From: Chrysochromulina tobinii
Taxonomy: Eukaryota > Haptophyta > Prymnesiales > Chrysochromulinaceae
NCBI GenBank assembly: GCA_001275005.1
Contig: JWZX01002994.1
Location: forward strand, 1 to 21,391
Direction of reading: 5' to 3'
DNA length: 21,391 nt
Shown here one piece after another: positions 17,937-21,391 of the stretch. Every line of letters begins with the position of its first letter. Positions within the stretch are counted from its first letter, which is position 1. The position numbers were made by a program, and so were the translations under genes. Under the pieces are notes generated by a model. The model was given only the letters and a program-made list of their open reading frames with translations. It was not told where the DNA came from and did not search any database.

Positions 17937-19532
17937 ATGCGGCTCTGCGGCCACGCCCTGCTTCTCGCCTCATTCGCCGTATTACTGTCCACTGCCGCAG
18001 CCTTGACAACGCAATTAGCGGTGCTTCGGCAGCCGACGTGTGCGTCAGCTACTCACACGCAATGTCGCACAGCAATGGCCGCGCCGACGATGCTCATCTC
18101 GCCGACGTCGCTCAACGCGGAGGTGCCTTCAGACCAGCCAACCACCAATGGCCGCCTACCCATGGATCTGGCCGAGAGTCTCGCGACGAAGGAGGCGCTC
18201 CTGGCGAAGATGCGCACGGCGGGCGCTAGGACGCTGGTCACAGGCTCCTCGCTTGGCGGTATCATCGGGGCCAACTTGGCCCTTCGCCAGCTGTTTGCGA
18301 TGTGCGCCATCCGTTTTCCGTCGCCGCTGGCGGGTATGCTCCTGCTCTTTGGCGGCCTGTGCGCGACGCAAGCCCTATCGCCGGCCCTGGCGAGTCGTCT
18401 CGAGGCGGCTCTCGCACCAGGTTGTGCCTTCATCTCGCGCTGGTTGGCGCTCTTCTTCGTCCCAAATCTGGTCGTGCTGCCGCTGGTTCTGAGCATGTCG
18501 CCCTTCGAGGCGGCGCGCCTCCTGCTCGTCATTGTTGGAGGCCTAGCCTGCTCCATCCCGCTCGCCGCCCTCGTCGCCGTGAGCGCGCTTCCAAAGGCGT
18601 CACCCGACGCCGCCGCCACCGCCAAAGCGCCGGTGGAAGCGAGCCCCGCTACTTCTGGCAGCGCCGTCCTCGCATCCCAATCATCGTCCCCGCTGCGTTC
18701 GATCGTCGCGGCGAGTACGCTCTCGGGGCTGCTCGCCATCGGTGCCAATCGCCTCGTCGGTGGCGTCGTCGCCCGAATGCTCGCCTTTGTGCACCTTCTC
18801 ACGTGCACTGTGTGCGGCTACGTCGCCGGCCAGAAGGTGGTGCCCGTGGCCGCACAGAGGATTGTGCACCCGCTGATCACATGCACGCTGAGCACGCTTG
18901 GCGCGCTCGCGGCGTTCGCAGCCGCCACCGGCCAGCCCTTTCGCCCATTCCTCCGCGGCTACCTTGTGCCGGGCGGCGCGGCATTCGCAGCTCCGGGCAA
19001 CCTCTTGCTCTTCATGCTCGGCCCGGCAACGCTCTCGTTCGGGTTTCAGATGTTTGGGCGGCGGCGGCTGATGGCCGAGAGCTCGCGCGCGATTTCGGCG
19101 GCCACCGTCACCAGCGCCATCTTCGGCCTCTTCGGAACCGCTGTCGCAGGCAGGCTTCTGAGCCTCCCGCTACCCGTGCGCCTCGCCGCCCTCTCGCGAC
19201 AGGTGACGGCGCCGCTCGCCATCGAGATCGCCAAACTGCTCTCCGCCGACCCCTCGCTCGCCGCGACGATCGTGGTGCTCACCGGACTGCTGGCGGCCAA
19301 TTTTGGGCGCGTCATCCTCGACGCCCTTCGGATTGATGCGCCCGTCGCTCGTGGGCTCGCAATGGGCACCGCCGGCCACGGCGTCGGCACCGCGGCCATG
19401 GCGTCCGAGAAGGAGGCTTTCCCATTTGCAGCGATCGGGATGGCGCTCAATGCGGCCACGAGCACGGTGCTGGTCAGCGTGCCCGCTGTCCGTCGCCTCC
19501 TACTCGCCGTTGCGGGTGCGCCAGTGCCGTGA
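17937..19532 (+). CDS. PLGG1: Plastid glycolate/glycerate translocator, LrgA/LrgB family (PLGG1-like), 531 aa
   Basis: Membrane protein expected to exchange photorespiratory glycolate for glycerate across the inner plastid envelope. From ATG 17937 the protein begins with a clear signal peptide (MRLCGHALLLASFAVLLSTAAA) followed by a Ser/Thr/Ala-rich transit-like stretch to about residue 75. This two-part leader is typical of complex plastids. An LrgA-like half follows (SLGGIIGANLALRQLFAM, FPSPLAGMLLLFGGL, with further hydrophobic segments), then an Ala/Ser-rich linker, then an LrgB-like half with the signature VARGLAMGTAGHGVGTAAM (about 469-487) and a last membrane segment. Around ten hydrophobic segments are visible. 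Length and fused A-B order match plant PLGG1. The frame is open to an earlier ATG at 17874, but the signal peptide fits 17937. No intron is needed. No phenylalanine is obvious at the predicted cleavage site (AAALTTQL). Confidence 0.88.
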   Translation: MRLCGHALLLASFAVLLSTAAALTTQLAVLRQPTCASATHTQCRTAMAAPTMLISPTSLNAEVPSDQPTTNGRLPMDLAESLATKEALLAKMRTAGARTLVTGSSLGGIIGANLALRQLFAMCAIRFPSPLAGMLLLFGGLCATQALSPALASRLEAALAPGCAFISRWLALFFVPNLVVLPLVLSMSPFEAARLLLVIVGGLACSIPLAALVAVSALPKASPDAAATAKAPVEASPATSGSAVLASQSSSPLRSIVAASTLSGLLAIGANRLVGGVVARMLAFVHLLTCTVCGYVAGQKVVPVAAQRIVHPLITCTLSTLGALAAFAAATGQPFRPFLRGYLVPGGAAFAAPGNLLLFMLGPATLSFGFQMFGRRRLMAESSRAISAATVTSAIFGLFGTAVAGRLLSLPLPVRLAALSRQVTAPLAIEIAKLLSADPSLAATIVVLTGLLAANFGRVILDALRIDAPVARGLAMGTAGHGVGTAAMASEKEAFPFAAIGMALNAATSTVLVSVPAVRRLLLAVAGAPVP

Positions 19533-19917
19533 GGCGCGTGCTCGGCGCGCGTATACGCGGTGAATCGGGTCCCGGCCGGGCGTCCGCGGGTCGCGGACAG
19601 GACGCGGGAAAGGGCCGGGCGCGCGGCGCGATATCCTTTGATTCGTCCTACCATCGTCATCGATCCGGCTTGTAAAAAGCTTGCTGTGTACACACAGCTG
19701 TATAACGTATGCGGTATCGATACCTGACTGTTACGCGATATGAATTTGTAACCCACTCATCGACCCGACCGGACCGGACCGCGATGCGCACAACACTTTC
19801 ACCTCTACTTACTATCCTCTTTCGTCGCCCATGCAGTTGCGCGCTGCTACGGCTGACTCGGCGCTCGCGCGTAGCACACCGGATATAACCCATTCGATGT
19901 GCATGACCTCCTCATCC
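19533..19917. other. Convergent intergenic region
   Basis: The 3' ends of the PLGG1-type gene and the PX-domain gene meet here. No gene is supported. It contains the palindrome CGCGTATACGCG (19548-19559), a CGACCGGACCGGACCGCG run near 19765 and A/T-richer sequence at 19670-19760, where the transcripts may end. Confidence 0.4.
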
Positions 19918-21090
19918 TTACCGCCCCGCGGCAGCCGTGCGCTTGGTGGCTTTTGAGGCCGCCTTCTTGACCTCGCTCATGGTGAGGCCCTCGAAATCGC
20001 TCTCGAGATGGGTGAGAAGCTCTGCATTTTTAGTCGTGACGCCGAGCTTCGCACGAGCCGCAATCACGCGCTCGATCAGATGTTCCTCATCGATGCCCGA
20101 CATCGTGGATGCCTCGCCCGAATGGCCCTCGGAGAGGAAAGCGAGCAAATCCGCCGGTCCGGTCGCGGGCGCGTCGAGCCGCACCTTGAGCACACGCGCC
20201 CACCCGTTGAGAAGCGCCTGCATCTGCTCCGCGCGCTCGCTCAAGAAGGCTGGGTCGAACTTGTCGACGAACAGTTTGCCGTGCGCGTGGAAGGGCGGCA
20301 GCGAGTCAGCATGCTGGCGCAGCGTCTCGCCATCGGTGCGTTGAAGCGAGGCCTCGAGCGTTTTCAGGTCATTCCACCGACGCTCCGTCTCCCACTTGAG
20401 GCCGCGCTCGCTTGTGACGGAGATGAGGTAGGTGGCATGCGGCTGCTCAGCGCTGCGCACCACCTCTTGCGAGCGCACGCGGATGTCGGGGCCCGTGGGC
20501 GACTTGGCTTTCAGGGGTGAGGACGTGGCTCGCGCCGTCTGGCCGCGTCGGACGGCCTGCACACGCGTCGCTGCCTGTTCCGCCTCCGCCCTCCTTGCCA
20601 CGGCCCGCGCCTCCTCGGCTATCTGTGCCTCCTCCGCTTTCTGTGCCGCAGCCCGCGCCTCCTCGGCTATCTGTGCTTCGAGCTTTGCCCGCTCGTCCTG
20701 ACCGCGCTTTACCGCTTGCAGCTTGGCCGCGCCAATCGTCTCATCAACGTCTCTCCTTGCCCTGGTTGGGGTTGATATCGGGGTCGCAGGGCCTTTCGAC
20801 CACCCCGGCTCCGGGGAGCTGGCTGACATGCACTTGCTGATGCTCTGGCACAGTATGGCCTCTGCGGAATTAATCTCGGCAAAGCCTCTCCTTGCCCTGG
20901 TTGGGGTTGTTATCGGGGTCGCAGGGCCTTTCGACCACCCCGGCTCCTGGGAGCAGCCTGGCATGCATTTGCTGATGTTCTGGCACAATATGCTCACGCC
21001 GATGGCGCCGATGGGCACGGGCCGTGACGCATATTGTGCCAGAACATCCGTCACGCACTCCGCCACGCACTTGCTGAGAGTTTCGCCCAT
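19918..21090 (-). CDS. IQ-motif, coiled-coil and PX-domain protein, 390 aa
   Basis: Likely a phosphoinositide-binding, calmodulin-regulated adaptor in membrane traffic. Start ATG 21090 (MGETLSKCV) has the context AAAAATGG; the open frame reaches 21123 but without another ATG. The N-terminus holds two copies of a 45-residue repeat (ILCQNISKCM...SKGPATPITTPTRARR and ILCQSISKCM...SKGPATPISTPTRARR). Next come two IQ-type calmodulin motifs (LQAVKRGQDER and VQAVRRGQTAR) flanking a charged Ala/Glu coiled coil (AQIAEEARAAAQKAEEAQIA). A PX domain follows, with HATYLISVTSERGLKWETERRWNDL, the proline-rich turn SLPPFH, and FLSERAEQMQALLNGWARVL. A C-terminal helical part ends KKAASKATKRTAAAGR. The lipid-binding Arg of PX domains probably corresponds to the RRWNDL segment. 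No intron is seen. The exact orthologue is not recognised. Confidence 0.82.
   Translation of the reverse strand: MGETLSKCVAECVTDVLAQYASRPVPIGAIGVSILCQNISKCMPGCSQEPGWSKGPATPITTPTRARRGFAEINSAEAILCQSISKCMSASSPEPGWSKGPATPISTPTRARRDVDETIGAAKLQAVKRGQDERAKLEAQIAEEARAAAQKAEEAQIAEEARAVARRAEAEQAATRVQAVRRGQTARATSSPLKAKSPTGPDIRVRSQEVVRSAEQPHATYLISVTSERGLKWETERRWNDLKTLEASLQRTDGETLRQHADSLPPFHAHGKLFVDKFDPAFLSERAEQMQALLNGWARVLKVRLDAPATGPADLLAFLSEGHSGEASTMSGIDEEHLIERVIAARAKLGVTTKNAELLTHLESDFEGLTMSEVKKAASKATKRTAAAGR
20751..20992 (-). repeat. 135-bp tandem repeat in the PX-protein gene
   Basis: Segments 20751-20857 and 20886-20992 align with a constant offset of 135 bp and few differences (for example CTCTCCTTGCCCTGGTTGGG is identical in both). 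They encode the 45-residue N-terminal repeat. The last 28 bases of each unit are less alike. Confidence 0.9.
20974..21048. repeat. Near-perfect inverted repeat in the 5' coding region of the PX-protein gene
   Basis: GATGTTCTGGCACAATATGC (20974-20993) is the exact reverse complement of 21029-21048. After a one-base bulge, pairing extends by TCACG (20994-20998) with CGTGA (21023-21027), leaving a 24-nt loop. The arm is also the end of the 135-bp direct repeat, so a third copy of that sequence has been inserted in reverse orientation within coding DNA. The mRNA should form a roughly 25-bp hairpin about 40 nt after the start codon. Confidence 0.93.
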
Positions 21091-21391
21091 TTTTGTGAAG
21101 GTGAAAATTCCTTCTTCATTCACAGCTAGTGTTTATAACTCGACACATTGGAGAATACACGTCCTGTCAGCAGCGGCGTGCGCAACCAGGCGCAGCAGCG
21201 TCACCAGGATCCAGGTCTTTACCAACCCTTCCCTCACACACGCGTTAGCGCATGGCATTGGCCCGCATGGCGTTCTCGTCACGTCCTTGAGGAAGAAAAC
21301 CATGGCAGTCGGAACCTGAGCACGCCTGTGCGCTGAGAGCGAGCTTAGCGGGCCATCTTGATGGCCGCGGGGGGGGGGGGCACGGCTTGTT
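21091..21391. other. Upstream flank of the PX-protein gene
   Basis: Probable promoter and leader. On the minus strand TTATAAAC lies near 21130, about 40 nt before the ATG, and could be a TATA-like element. A run of 12 G residues occupies 21369-21380 at the window edge. No gene is supported. Confidence 0.4.

Noticed and set aside
18053-18808. Minus-strand ORF of 251 codons over the PLGG1-type gene
   Set aside because: Antisense shadow; the plus strand has the signal peptide and LrgB signature.
21369-21380. Run of 12 G at the window edge
   Set aside because: Homopolymer length is prone to sequencing error and no feature is attached to it.

Overview
This is a GC-rich stretch of nuclear DNA from a eukaryotic microalga. 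The genes are eukaryotic in kind (ubiquitin, Ku70, OGG1, a PX/IQ protein). At least three short spliceosomal introns (83, 89 and 108 nt, all GT-AG) can be placed by eye. One gene encodes an LrgAB/PLGG1-type plastid glycolate/glycerate transporter that begins with a signal peptide, as expected for a secondary (complex) plastid. An apparent selenoprotein, Ala/Pro-rich proteins and compact gene spacing fit a haptophyte-like or other red-plastid marine alga. The exact lineage is inference and was not read from a marker gene.

Layout from left to right: a 203-aa hypothetical protein (+); a type II peroxiredoxin (+) whose peroxidatic cysteine codon is TGA, with a folded candidate SECIS element in its 3' UTR; a convergent 1015-aa two-exon membrane protein (-); an aldo-keto reductase (+) divergent from it; a glycosyltransferase-like gene with an apparent frameshift (+); a probable beta-barrel protein with a four-base first coding exon (+); Ku70 (+); OGG1 8-oxoguanine glycosylase (-), tail to tail with Ku70; a Lys/Ala/Pro-rich linker-histone-like repeat protein (+) that shares a short bidirectional promoter with OGG1; a ubiquitin-thioredoxin fusion (-); the PLGG1-type transporter (+); and an IQ/coiled-coil/PX-domain protein (-) whose 5' coding region holds a 20-bp perfect inverted repeat.

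There is no operon and no sign of a mobile element or virus. Several genes share an oxidative theme: a selenocysteine peroxiredoxin, a thioredoxin (a possible electron donor to it), an aldo-keto reductase, OGG1 for oxidised guanine, and a photorespiratory metabolite transporter. A functional link between them is speculation. The two strongest observations are the in-frame TGA exactly at the peroxiredoxin active site, and the thioredoxin fused directly to the C-terminal Gly-Gly of a complete ubiquitin.
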